Shown here one piece after another: positions 35,301-43,115 of a stretch of DNA of 64,000 nt (positions within the stretch are counted from its first letter, which is position 1; every line of letters starts with the position of its first letter). This DNA comes from Atriophallophorus winterbourni (lineage: Eukaryota; Platyhelminthes; Trematoda; Plagiorchiida; Microphallidae). The notes below the pieces were generated by a model. That model had not been told where the DNA came from and did no database searches. It was given only the letters and a program-made list of their open reading frames with translations. The stretch is from contig JACCGJ010011223.1 in NCBI GenBank assembly GCA_013407085.1, positions 1-64,000 of the forward strand, given 5' to 3'. A program made the position numbers and the translations under genes.

Positions 35301-36904
35301 CTGATTTTCAAATAATAAAAAGCTGTTTTGATAAATCAACGTCCAGCAGCAGAACACCGCACTTAGAGGGTGTGAAACGCATTCCAAGTGCGGGCACAAT
35401 ACTAGCCCGAGTCGAAGAGCAGAACTATACCATCGATATAGTGCAAGTCGAGAAGCTTGCCACCTGGTATAAAGTGAACTCCGAAAATTGGAGCTCCTTC
35501 GCTGCATAATTCCATGATCGCATCTATTACAAAATTAAACTGAATCAAATTCTCCTTTGGAGTCTAAAAAGATGTCGATAGGCGAGTCGCAGTTTTAAGA
35601 TCTGTCGAAAAGTAAATGTGGTCGACAGCCTCTGCCAGGTAGGAAGCCAGCTTGCTGCTCTCGGATCTATGCGAGGTTAATCTTCGAAGGGAGATGGACG
35701 CTAATAATATCGTTATGCTGGGAGTAAGACTTATCCCACGATTATTAAAGCAGGAAATTCGCACTTTTTTTAAATATCGTTATGATAACCGATTCTCCCC
35801 AACTCTGAGGGACAGATTCTGACATCCACACTTCATGGAGGATCGCCTAATGTATTGATTAGGACTTGGCGACCTTCCTTGAACCAAACAGGCGGTATGT
35901 CATCGGTATCATCAGCCTTTAATCTATACATGCGTTAATTTCTAAATCACTAGCATGTTGAAACACGCTGGACCCTCACTGTCATTTCTATTTAATTTTC
36001 TCATATCTGTATTCGCCTGGGCAACCTGACAGTATCTTGACCCACTTACAGTCTATGACTGTGCGGCACTTCGCTTGGATCAGACATGTGATCTCATGCA
36101 CACACACATTTTGTTTTCGCAATAAAGCGATGCATAAAACAATGTTTGCATTAAAACCTTTTGTAAGCAGGCTTCGCATAACGAACCGCGGTGTTCGAAT
36201 GCCGCATTACAATTATTCTTGGTCAATCGATAAAACGTTTAGTAATGATCGATTATTTTGTTGTTTTTGTTCTGGAGTAATTCGGAAGTGATAATGTCGG
36301 ATTGACTGGGTGTGAACAGACAAGTGATTCCTAGAACCGTTATTGTTGGTTGACACTCAAGTTGAAACACTCATAGCATGATAAAAGCAATTAGGCCAAG
36401 CAATGCGAGTTAAACGAGATTTTCTCACCGATGTCTTTCCACCCATAATATTCAGCATGGTGAATTTGAAAAAGGGCTGAAAACGTTTGAACACTATCGC
36501 AATCTGACGCGCGAGCTCTCTGGTAGGGGTGAGAATAATGGCAACCGGGCCGTCCAACATTGTGGTGCGGTTGGTGTAGAGCTTATCGAGTACGGGGACG
36601 AGAAATGCAAGTGTTTTCCCACTTCCTGTGGCAGCCTCTGCAACCACATCTTTACCAAGCAGAATGGGCTTCATGACCAATTTTTGTATTTCAGTCATCT
36701 TTGTAAACCCGTTCGTTTTCAAAGCAGAAAGGGTTGGTTTTTGCAAAGGAAATTGATGGAAATATTTATAACTGGAAGTGTCGACCTGCAACGTGTAAGA
36801 ATCAAATTGCACATTACCGCTTCAAGTGTTTCATATTTAGCCAACGAATCGCTAGGCTGCGATTCATGTTGCTTCGAGTGCTTCATCTTTTTTAACAAAA
36901 CCAT
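23300..36904 (-). CDS. DDX10: ATP-dependent RNA helicase DDX10/Dbp4
   Basis: DDX10/Dbp4 is a nucleolar DEAD-box helicase for 40S ribosome assembly. Ten minus-strand exons join with consistent phases: 36904-36818, 36785-36429, 34030-33792, 31956-31755, 31720-31555, 28616-28433, 28364-28147, 25425-25097, 23867-23778 and 23590-23300. They total 2163 nt (720 aa; human is about 875), and all introns are GT-AG. Motifs: Q motif with Q63, AATGSGKT 80-87, PTRELA 116-121, TPGR 167-170, DEAD 192-195, SAT 223-225, [10 protein letters not shown] 342-351 (D to N inside motif V) and HRAGRTAR 372-379. The helicase core is followed by the DDX10-type extension ([31 protein letters not shown]) and a basic coiled tail rich in RR/KK. 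Introns 1 and 4 are only 32 and 34 nt, while the others hold most of the local repeats. The start is the first ATG; a second Met lies seven codons in. The assignment to DDX10 rather than a near relative rests on the C-terminal extension. Confidence 0.93.
23918..24010 (+). repeat. R1 short repeat, 3' half
   Basis: The copy starts at 'gagcctgggcaacctgacag' and ends at 'ggatcaggcttgtgcctcg'. It lies in the last large intron of DDX10, close to exon 9. Confidence 0.6.
24263..24775 (-). repeat. R1 copy split by another R1
   Basis: The left part (24263-24422, from 'gaaagcacaagcctgatcca' to 'cagctcactaccggtagccaat') and the right part (24696-24775, 'taccggtagccaatcaattgagcacggtgttagccgcata...') are the two halves of one minus-sense R1. 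A (tgaa)n run precedes it at 24246-24265. Confidence 0.68.
24423..24695 (+). mobile_element. R1 full-length SINE-like insertion
   Basis: This 273-bp copy is inserted, in the opposite orientation, into the R1 copy at 24263-24775. It is flanked by a perfect 14-bp target duplication, taccggtagccaat (24409-24422 and 24696-24709). It starts GTACTCGCTTCGGCGGTAC and ends in a short (CATAC) run. A 14-bp duplication and a simple-repeat tail point to LINE-assisted (SINE-type) insertion rather than a DNA transposon. No clear tRNA B box is visible. This copy defines the ends of the R1 family. Confidence 0.85.
25550..25655 (+). repeat. R2 repeat copy
   Basis: The sequence 'ttgctgtttgccatcaccaggtggagacagtaagaataggttcaag' recurs with few changes at 29975-30030. 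It lies in a DDX10 intron. The family identity is unknown. Confidence 0.45.
25880..26150 (-). repeat. RTE 3' end relic
   Basis: The segment 'acgagtaaagcgacctcagcgttcactgtaatgcatcataataagc' parallels 34605-34680 and 39817-39880, which belong to RTE 3' regions. It has no coding frame left. Confidence 0.4.
26230..27955 (+). pseudogene. Penelope-like element (PLE) relic
   Basis: Plus-strand pieces match PLE reverse transcriptase in order: [22 protein letters not shown] (about 26370-26440), [14 protein letters not shown] (26710-26750), [11 protein letters not shown], then [11 protein letters not shown] (26915-26950). Near the end, [11 protein letters not shown] with [10 protein letters not shown] (27700-27770) and [18 protein letters not shown] (27815-27870) match the GIY-YIG endonuclease region. 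Stops and shifts are frequent. It lies antisense to DDX10 in a 2.7-kb intron. Confidence 0.75.
28745..28950 (-). repeat. R1 short repeat
   Basis: The copy shows 'gtgccgcacagtcacgggctgg', 'ctaagacactgtcagcttgcccaggcc', 'gcatgcagttcactaccggttagccgcatagcagagaagtactgcacgattgcacatcc'-type blocks. A piece between 'ccggt' and 'tagccgc' is deleted compared with the full copy. It lies in DDX10 intron 5. Confidence 0.65.
29468..29668 (-). repeat. R1 short repeat, diverged
   Basis: Blocks 'gaaatcacaagctcgattcaggcaaggc', 'ctaaggttgcccaggcctatagatatgag' and 'cagtgagactccagtgtgtttctgcatgcagctca' occur in R1 order. It lies in DDX10 intron 5. Confidence 0.55.
29960..30125 (+). repeat. R2 repeat, two adjacent units
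   Basis: Two related units occur at 29965-30035 and about 30080-30120. Each contains a form of 'ccacaccggttctggctgtttgc-tcatcagg'. They match the copy near 25590. Confidence 0.42.
30205..30392 (-). repeat. R1 short repeat, strongly diverged
   Basis: Only the second half is clear: 'gtggtagtgagattccagcg', 'caactcattgcccgtggtgaaacatttaagcaa' and 'aaagtactgcacgattgcagcacatcc'. Confidence 0.42.
30668..30869 (+). repeat. R1 short repeat
   Basis: The copy reads 'caatcgtacagtacttctgtgcta', then 'gtgagctgcgtgctgaaacacgctggagtctcactaccat', 'gtctaggcctggccaacctggcag' and 'caggcttgtgctttcataccata'. It lacks the middle 'gctaaattgattggcc' block. Confidence 0.65.
31304..31398 (-). repeat. R1 short repeat, partial
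   Basis: The copy holds only the segment from 'gaaagcacaagcctgatccagg' to 'cccaggcctagacagatatga'. It lies about 160 bp from DDX10 exon 5. Confidence 0.62.
32400..32835 (+). pseudogene. RTE-like LINE 5' region
   Basis: A GC-richer block ('cttctggcctgcacaag', 'aggagaaggggcg', 'tgactggcgcctgaaaaccagtttgct', 'gagggcatttcatctaagggaaggaaaaccctga', 'gctgccttgcgggatacccgatcgcgggaaag') is the same sequence as 38830-39150 on the other strand, which leads directly into an RTE endonuclease. It is therefore an RTE 5' UTR/leader relic in a DDX10 intron. Confidence 0.52.
33009..33241 (-). repeat. R1 short repeat, near full-length
   Basis: All R1 blocks are present in order, from 'gtatgaaagcacaagcctgatccagg' to 'aaagtactgcacgattgcacatctgtg'. 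It lies in DDX10 intron 3. Confidence 0.72.
34408..35780 (-). pseudogene. RTE-like LINE, 5'-truncated
   Basis: Minus-strand RT pieces read [11 protein letters not shown] and DHIFTLRQILE (35750-35570), [12 protein letters not shown] (palm motif, YIDG in place of YADD), then [17 protein letters not shown] and a C-terminal region (34860-35290). The 3' end runs into (ATG)n-like repeats near 34408, as in the copy ending at 39628. Many stops are present. It lies in DDX10 intron 2. Confidence 0.68.
35951..36104 (+). repeat. R1 short repeat, partial
   Basis: The copy runs from 'agcatgttgaaacacgctgga' through 'cgcctgggcaacctgacagtat' to 'cttggatcagacatgtgatctcatgc'. It lies in DDX10 intron 2, about 320 bp from exon 2. 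Confidence 0.6.
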
Positions 36905-37422
36905 TTGATGGAACGGACCAAAATGCAATGTATGCGAGCTGGAATAAAGCAATGATAACAATCGAAATAATATAAATGTACAGGGCGTTTCAAGTTGAAT
37001 AAATGAGCAGTGGCAAACAAACAATGCTATAGTATTATAGCGTTAAAGTAGCTAAGCCCATCGGTCGTCAGGTTAACTGCCGGTAGTTACCCTTTCATTG
37101 CACGGCTGTCAACAACGGTATAAAAACTCAACTAGCTACAGTGTTCTGCACCAACTGTTCGTCTAAATGGTGCGAGATGAATGGTAAACCCTGTTCTGAT
37201 CGCGTGGACTTTTGGTGTAGAAACGGATAGATTTAGTGGCAAATTGTGTGATTTTTGTCAAATCATTTAGGTATTAGTAGCAGATTCACTAAAATTGAGT
37301 TCTGCGAAAAATCCGGTCATCAGCTCATTTTTCCAATTTTCGAAAAAAACTTTTAGCTGGATTAGTCAAAGTCTAAATAGTAGTTTAAACTCACATAAGG
37401 AAGTATTACAATTTTCCTTATT
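36905..37422. promoter_or_regulatory. DDX10 5' flank, possibly bidirectional promoter
   Basis: The 518 bp between the DDX10 start codon and a candidate plus-strand first exon holds no coding sequence or recognised repeat. A TATA-like string, gtataaaaactc, occurs on the plus strand at about 37118. The promoter role is inferred from position only. Confidence 0.28.
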
Positions 37423-37507
37423 ATGATGATGAAGCACGGGCCCTTGGCCAACGCACCAAACACGAAGCAGGAAATTCGGACAAACAAAAGTCGTAAAAAG
37501 AAATCTG
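37423..37507 (+). CDS. Candidate first exon of a divergent gene
   Basis: Three consecutive ATGs open a frame of 28 codons plus one base, rich in Lys, Arg and Asn (MMMKHGPLANAPN, then NKSRKKKS). It ends at a strong donor, G|GTGAGT. It is not part of any element I recognise. No downstream exon could be matched, because the sequence turns into LINE material from 37652. It may be spurious. Confidence 0.22.
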
Positions 37508-37651
37508 GTGAGTGAAATATGCAAAATCGTTTATTAAACAGAATTTTTTGTAAACAAAGTTATACTTGAATGCCACTGTTACATAGCGTTCGTACAACGA
37601 ACCATGTTGTTCAAACACAGAATCACATGGTGATTCCTGATCAAGTGTTTG

Positions 37652-38240
37652 GCCGCAAATGAACGCCGAATCGCCCATAGCATCCTGGTAGCGCTGCCTA
37701 TTCTCCGACAACCGTCAGCCTTCGACTTCAAAGAATCCATTATCAGAATCCCCACGTCTTTTTCGATCGTCACCGCTCTAATAGGCTTACTTCCCAGAAA
37801 GTATTCACCAGCAGTGTCATCGGAGTATATGCGCATGACCGCTGTCTTGTCCTCATTTATAGGCAGTGACCAGCGATTTGTCCATCTGTCTAAGTCATCA
37901 ACTGCTTGTTGCAGTTGCTTATGACCATCGCTGGAACTAACAGAGGCCCACATTTTAAGATCATCAGCGAATAAAAAACAATCGATGGCTACCGCGTCCA
38001 GAATGTCATTCACGAAACTTTTGAATAACAATGGACCAAGGACAAATATCTCCGGCACTCCGGAGATTGCTATCATCTCTGAAGACAAAACTCCATTCCA
38101 CACGGTTTGACCGCCCTGAGATGAATGCCTCAATCCACTTAAGAAGACATCCTTGAATACCCAGACCATCCAGCTTGACGAGCAATCGGCGTTGGGGCAT
38201 TTACTGAAGTTGCCGAGATTTGTTCTGCTGGAAGTGAGTT
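37652..38240 (-). pseudogene. LINE-D RT fragment (left arm)
   Basis: The minus strand encodes SGVPEIFVLGPLLFKSFVND, then FADDLKMWA (catalytic), DRWTNRWSLPINEDKTAVM, EYFLGSKPIRAVTIEKDVG and RRIGSATRMLWAIRRSFAA, where LINE-D homology stops at 37652. It belongs to the same family as the RT at 52363-53682. Confidence 0.8.
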
Positions 38241-38466
38241 CCACTCGTTCACTACGCTGCAGGACATCGACCTATCAAACAGCATTTTATTACTTGAAAA
38301 TCAGGCGCTTGAAATTGTAGATCGTTTTACGTATCGCGGTAGTTGTATTAATTATTCTGCATCATTAGATAACGAGGTCTCACCACGCATTTCTAAATCG
38401 ACCGTAGCATTCCGCAACCTAGGTCACGTCTGGCGTCAGAAAGGACGGTCTCTGTTACTCAAGGGT
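37652..38466 (-). repeat. Inverted duplication, left arm
   Basis: This 815-bp arm is the reverse complement of 40402-42219 once the 1007-bp insert at 40912-41918 is removed. Position 38466 pairs with 40402 and 37652 with 42219. By eye I count about six mismatches, or roughly 99% identity. The arm covers an RTE C-terminal piece (38241-38466) joined to a LINE-D RT piece (37652-38240). The identical chimeric joint in both arms shows one copying event. This arm is cut at both ends relative to the other, so it is probably the derived copy. Confidence 0.9.
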
Positions 38467-39195
38467 TTATAACACTACTAGAGTCGTGTAAGCGCGTTTC
38501 TGATAGACAGCAGATGTCTGCTCTCATCGTTTCTAGTGTACGAGCTAATGCAGCCTGTTGTCCTGCTTGTCTCAAGGTTCTGACGTCAAATGCAGCTAGC
38601 TTGAAGGACATACGGGATTTCAAGAAGTGAGCACTCTGGCTTGGCCGTTCTGTGTTTGGCGAGCTTGAAGGAGCATCTAGACGAGATTCCTTGCTTGTGT
38701 GTAATGAGGGGCGTGGGATATAAGAATCTGCATGTGATGTAATGCAGCGAAGGTAGTTTGGAGAGCAAGTAGTGGTTGAAGTAGGTTCCATGGTTCTTGT
38801 TGAAGGCGACATACTACCCGGTTGCCAAGGCCGAAGTAGGGCCTTAGCTTAGGGGACCCCACCCGGAGCCTTTGACTCAAAAGTCTTCCCGCAAGGCAGC
38901 AGAGATTTTTCTTCATGGTTCATTCACGAAGCCTTTCCCGCAATCGGGTATGCCGCAAGGCAGCGGAGGTTTGGAATCAGGGTTTTCCTTCCCTTAGATG
39001 GACTGCCCTCCCAGGCTGACGAGCTCCATCTGCCCGGAGCAAACTGGTTTTGAGGCGCCAGTCATCCGCCTTCGCCCCTTCTCCTGTCAGTAGAAGCAGT
39101 TCCACCACGTGCAGGCCAGGAGCTGGGCTTTGGTTGTCAGAGGCTGTTAGAGACGCACGCCATATGGGAGCATTTTATAGATAGTGGGAGCTCAT
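38467..39195 (-). pseudogene. RTE-like LINE 5' UTR and endonuclease start
   Basis: On the minus strand a GC-rich leader (39150-38830; also present at 32400-32835) leads to the start of the endonuclease: FKLAAFDVRTLRQAGQQAAL, TMRADICCLSETRLHDSS. The sequence ends at 38467, exactly at the boundary of the inverted duplication. The block order (FxLAxxNVRTL, DICCLSETR) is typical of RTE-clade elements. Confidence 0.65.
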
Positions 39196-39199
39196 CCCC

Positions 39200-39627
39200 A
39201 CTGCCACTCCCGGCTGTGACAATATTGGAACCTTGAATCTGGGTGTAAACACCAAATCCAATATCGAAGGGACTTGTCCGACACATATCCTCGTAGGATA
39301 GTTTACATTCTGCACCAAATTCAGTTACAAAATCGTATCTAGGAATTCTTGTTTGAACGGTTCACGCTTCGAAACTCAATCCACTCAGTTTATATCGTGA
39401 GTATTCAGATCTCCAAGAATAATACAGTCGCCAGTGATACCATGACGGTTGACTTGAGAGCATAACTCAGAAACGTAAACGTCAGTAGAGCGGTAAATGA
39501 CCCGAAGTGCAGCAGGCCCAGAGCTAGATTTCACCTTACACCAGATGCTTTCAGCATTTCTAGTATCATGTTGAATCCTTTCCATTACTTCTACAATCAA
39601 GTGCTCTTTCCACTGACAGATCTCAAA
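39200..39627 (-). pseudogene. LINE endonuclease fragment
   Basis: The minus strand reads LRVIYRSTDVYVSELC and ITGDCIILGDLNTHDINW (the GDFN block with F to L), then a degraded region near 39240-39340 like the domain's LDLVFTP block. It sits between two RTE pieces and is probably the endonuclease of a CR1-like LINE into which the RTE at 39628 inserted. Confidence 0.48.
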
Positions 39628-40627
39628 GCTCATCATCATCACAGACAGCGTTACACAGGTAGCATGTACCGAATGCTTAACTGCCACACAATCATTAAAA
39701 GTAGAATCGTAAAAAATGTGAATGTGTGAGGCATAAATAGCATTAAAAATTCTGTAGAAGATTTATCGCAAACAAACTCGGATGAATAGAACATGCATTC
39801 AAAAAATTTTCGTGAACGAGTAGAGCGTCATCAGCATGACAGCTTGCTTGCTGCTTTCATTGTCATGCTTCATAACAAGCTTTTCCGGTCACCGCTTGAC
39901 AACACATAAGAAGGCGATGCTTAGTTCAAGACCGCAATTGAACACGGTTTCGGGACATATCCTGAAGCGTAACTAACCATTGCGATATCTGATAGCGGGG
40001 AAACCAGCCTGGAAGACGTGCTGCGCCGATTTTGGAAAGGTTACTATTAAGGGCTTTTAACTGCCTATGCCATGTGACGGTTTGGCCACCCCGAGATTTA
40101 CGCCAATCAGGATGTGGCGTCGCAAAAAAATCTGTTTCGGAAGTCAGTGGTCCGGCATCCGTAAAACGTGACCCAACCAGCGTAGCCTATGCAGGTTGAT
40201 CTGCTTCTCTATATCAACATTATTACCGAACAATTTATTTTGGAGATCATCGGTGCGTATGCGATTTTAACAGCTAACTCCTAGAATGTTGCGGAGACAC
40301 CGGTTGTCGAATACTTGAAGACGCTGAATGTATTCTTTACGTAAGGTCCAGGTTTCGCACCCATACAGTAACACAGCCCGAACTGTCGCTTTATGGGCTC
40401 TACCCTTGAGTAACAGAGACCGTCCTTTCTGACGCCAGATGTGACCTAGGTTGCGGAATGCTACGGTCGATTTAGAAATGCGTGCTGAGACCTCGTTATC
40501 TAATGATGCAGAATAATTAATACAACTACCGCGATACGTAAAACGATCTACAATTTCAAGCGCCTGATTTTCAAGTAATAAAATGCTGTTTGATAGGTCG
40601 ATGTCCTGCAGCGTAGTGAACGAGTGG
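39628..40627 (-). pseudogene. RTE-like LINE C-terminal half and 3' end
   Basis: The minus strand gives ENQALEIVDRFTYRGSCINY, RISKSTVAFRNLGH, VWRQKGRSLLLKG, YGCETWTLRKEYIQRLQVFD, RCLRNIPG and LHRLRWLGHVLRMP, the classic C-terminal part of RTE ORFs. It is followed by a 3' UTR ending in a (GAT)n run at 39628. The first 226 bp (40402-40627) are duplicated in the left arm. Confidence 0.75.
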
Positions 40628-42219
40628 AACTCACTTCCAGCAGAACAAATCTCGGCAACTTCAGTAAATGCCCCAACGCCGATTGCTCGTCAAGCTGGAT
40701 GGTCTGGGTATTCAAGGATGTCTTCTTAAGTGGATTGAGGCATTCATCTCAGGGCGGTCAAACCGTGTGGAATGGAGTTTTGTCTTCAGAGATGATAGCA
40801 ATCTCCGGAGTGCCGGAGATATTTGTCCTTGGTCCATTGTTATTCAAAAGTTTCGTGAATGACATTCTGGACGCGGTAGCCATCGATTGTCTTTTATTCG
40901 CTGATGATCTTTGTGATGAATTATTTTCTCCAATTGTATGCTTGTTTCCATGCTATCTATAACATTCATATTCTTGTTTTTTATTCCAGCTACTATACTG
41001 TTGTTCTAGAAGATTAAAGCCTATTCTACGGCCTTTGTCTCCTAATATCTCTGAACGTTTGAAATCATATAATACAACAATTTAATCTTCTATGGACAAG
41101 GCACTTCGCCCAGATCGCTTTGACGCGGACCCCAATTCTTCAGATGCAGGTAAACGGTGGAAACACTGGCATTTCAATTTTACAAACTATTTGGAATCTC
41201 TTAAAGCAAAGAACGAAGACAAATATCAAATACTAGCTAATCTCATTGCAGCAGATGTGTTTGAGCATGTCTCCGAATGTGAAAACTACGACACAGCGAT
41301 CAGTATTCTTAATGCGCTTTATGTGAAACCCAAGAATGTTGTTTACGCAAGACACCTACTTTGTACATGCAAGCAGGATGTCGGAGAATCGATTGACCAA
41401 TATTCACAGAAACTAAAGAGACTTGCCAAAGATTGTGCATTTAAAACGGTCACAGCTGATGAGTATCGTGATGAAACAATTCGTGATTCATTTATCCGTG
41501 GACTATTATCAAACAATATTCGTCAGCGGTTGTTGGAACATGATTCTTTGAGCCTTGACCGTGCTTATACATATGCTCGAACCCTCGAGTCCGCGGAATC
41601 TCAATCTATGTCTTACGTTCATTCATACGTACCCACCAATGAGAGTTGTGCGGTACAGCCAAACCCAACGCATTCACTCGATCCAACGGTCGCTCACAAT
41701 TTAGCAGCTACCACGCCGAAATGCTTTTTCTGTGGCTATAATAAACATCCTAGACACACGTGTCCCGCAAAGGATGCCACATGCAAAAATTGTAACAAAG
41801 TTGGTCATTTTCAGCGTGTGTGTAAATCGGCTCCCGTAACGAAACACGTTGCTTCTATCCAATCTGACAGTTATTCACAGTCCTTAATGGCATCTATGCC
41901 CACATCTCTTTCACGTACTGTGGGCCTCTGTTAGTTCCAGCGATGGTCATAAGCAACTGCAACAAGCAGTTGATGACTTAGTCAGATGGACAAATCGCTG
42001 GTCACTGCCTATAAATGAGGACAAGACAGCGGTCATGCGCATATACTCCGATGACACTGCTGGTGAATACTTTCTGGGAAGTAAGCCTATTAGAGCGGTG
42101 ACGATCGAAAAAGACGTGGGGATTCTGATAATGGATTCTTTGAAGTCGAAGGCTGACGGTTGTCGGAGAATGGGCAGCGCTACCAGGATGCTATGGGCGA
42201 TTCTGCGTTCATTTGCGGC
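40402..42219 (+). repeat. Inverted duplication, right arm
   Basis: This is the partner of 37652-38466, with the two arms separated by 1935 bp. On this side the RTE piece continues leftward into a normal RTE 3' half and the LINE-D piece continues rightward to its 3' end. This arm therefore preserves the source context. It carries a Gypsy gag insertion (40912-41918) that the other arm lacks; four bases (AAAA) present in the left arm are missing at the joint. Confidence 0.9.
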
Positions 42220-42950
42220 AATTAACCCGCAAATTTTCCTGACACTTTTCTCTGCGTATGTGGTCCTCTGTTAGAATATGGGCTACCTGTTGCATTTCCC
42301 CAGTCTAAAAGCGAATGCGACTCCTTAGATATTACAAAGGATGGGAGTAAGATGGTTCATGGAATGCGCCAACTTGCGTACAAGGTTAGAAGGAGCTTAC
42401 TGAAACTTTACTTTCTAGAACTTTGAAGGGAAAGATTTGACATGCTTCTGACACGCCATATTCTTCTCGGTCAATATGGAAACGAGTTCCTCCGGTACTT
42501 CCGATTAGTAGGTGGTCGAGGACTCGTGGGTATGACCTTAAGTTGCGAGAACGCTATCCATGCACGTGGTGAACACTTGGAACTCTACCGAAAGGGCTCC
42601 TGTCTCTACCATCAGAACAGCTATTCAAAAGCGCGTTGGGTAAGCATTTGTTGAGACGAATGGCCTGATCCCCGGAGTGATATGGTGGTGTTCCTCTACT
42701 CTCAGGGCTTGCCTTGTCAGCAGAAGTCACCCATGTTTATTGCTGTGATGAATCTTAAACGGGATTTTATCCCTTTTGTTTTCGATTCAGAAGAAGAACT
42801 GCTGTACGATCGTCTTATCATTCGATTGGAAATGCAACATGCATTAACTCTCTCACCTTTCGGTGATGAGACCTCTCCCATTTTTCACTCACAGGTAGAA
42901 ACGCCTGTGCTCCCTACAAATTAATTCTGGTGGTGGCGGGTGTTTTCTAG
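40628..42950 (+). pseudogene. LINE-D RT and 3' end (right arm)
   Basis: The plus strand encodes the same RT as the left arm up to FADDL, is broken by the Gypsy fragment, and resumes with SLPINEDKTAVM, EYFLGSKPIRAVTIEKDVG and CRRMGSATRMLWAI. The thumb (42240-42660) is frameshifted. A 3' UTR shared with LINE-D at 52200-52360 (ccccggagtgatat, ctactctcag, ttgccttgtcagcag) runs to about 42800-42950. Confidence 0.75.
40912..41918 (+). mobile_element. Gypsy LTR element fragment with gag
   Basis: The insert begins TGTGATG, as an LTR or its remnant, and contains a gag frame starting at ATG 41092. It has a capsid-like region (RWKHWHFNFTNYLESL ... YSQKLKRLAKDCAF) and two zinc knuckles, CFFCGYNKHPRHTC and CKNCNKVGHFQRVC. 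The frame continues to a stop within the flanking LINE at 41932. Pol and the 3' LTR are absent. No target duplication is visible, and four bases of the target are lost, so integrase-mediated insertion of a full element followed by deletion, or repair capture, are both possible. Confidence 0.82.
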
Positions 42951-42954
42951 CACA

Positions 42955-43115
42955 CCTCCGAAAGAATCTGGGCACTCGTTTCGACTTGGTCGACTACTGA
43001 TACTGATACCATGCGCGGTTTGCGTTAGCAGCTTTTTTTCGTACCTTCCTTAGATTTAAGCGACCGTGTCACAATTATAATCAGGTCACGTTCAATATTC
43101 GGTCCGAAGCGCGCG
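42955..43115 (+). other. 5' flank or leader of LINE-E
   Basis: This short non-coding stretch between the end of the LINE-D relic and LINE-E ORF1 is probably the LINE-E 5' UTR. No promoter motif is recognised. Confidence 0.3.

Noticed and set aside
38241..38466. Plus-strand RTE tail next to minus-strand RTE 5' piece read as twin-priming inversion
   Set aside because: The same plus-strand piece is joined to LINE-D in both arms of the inverted duplication. A duplication boundary at 38466 explains the layout; twin priming would not copy the LINE-D joint.
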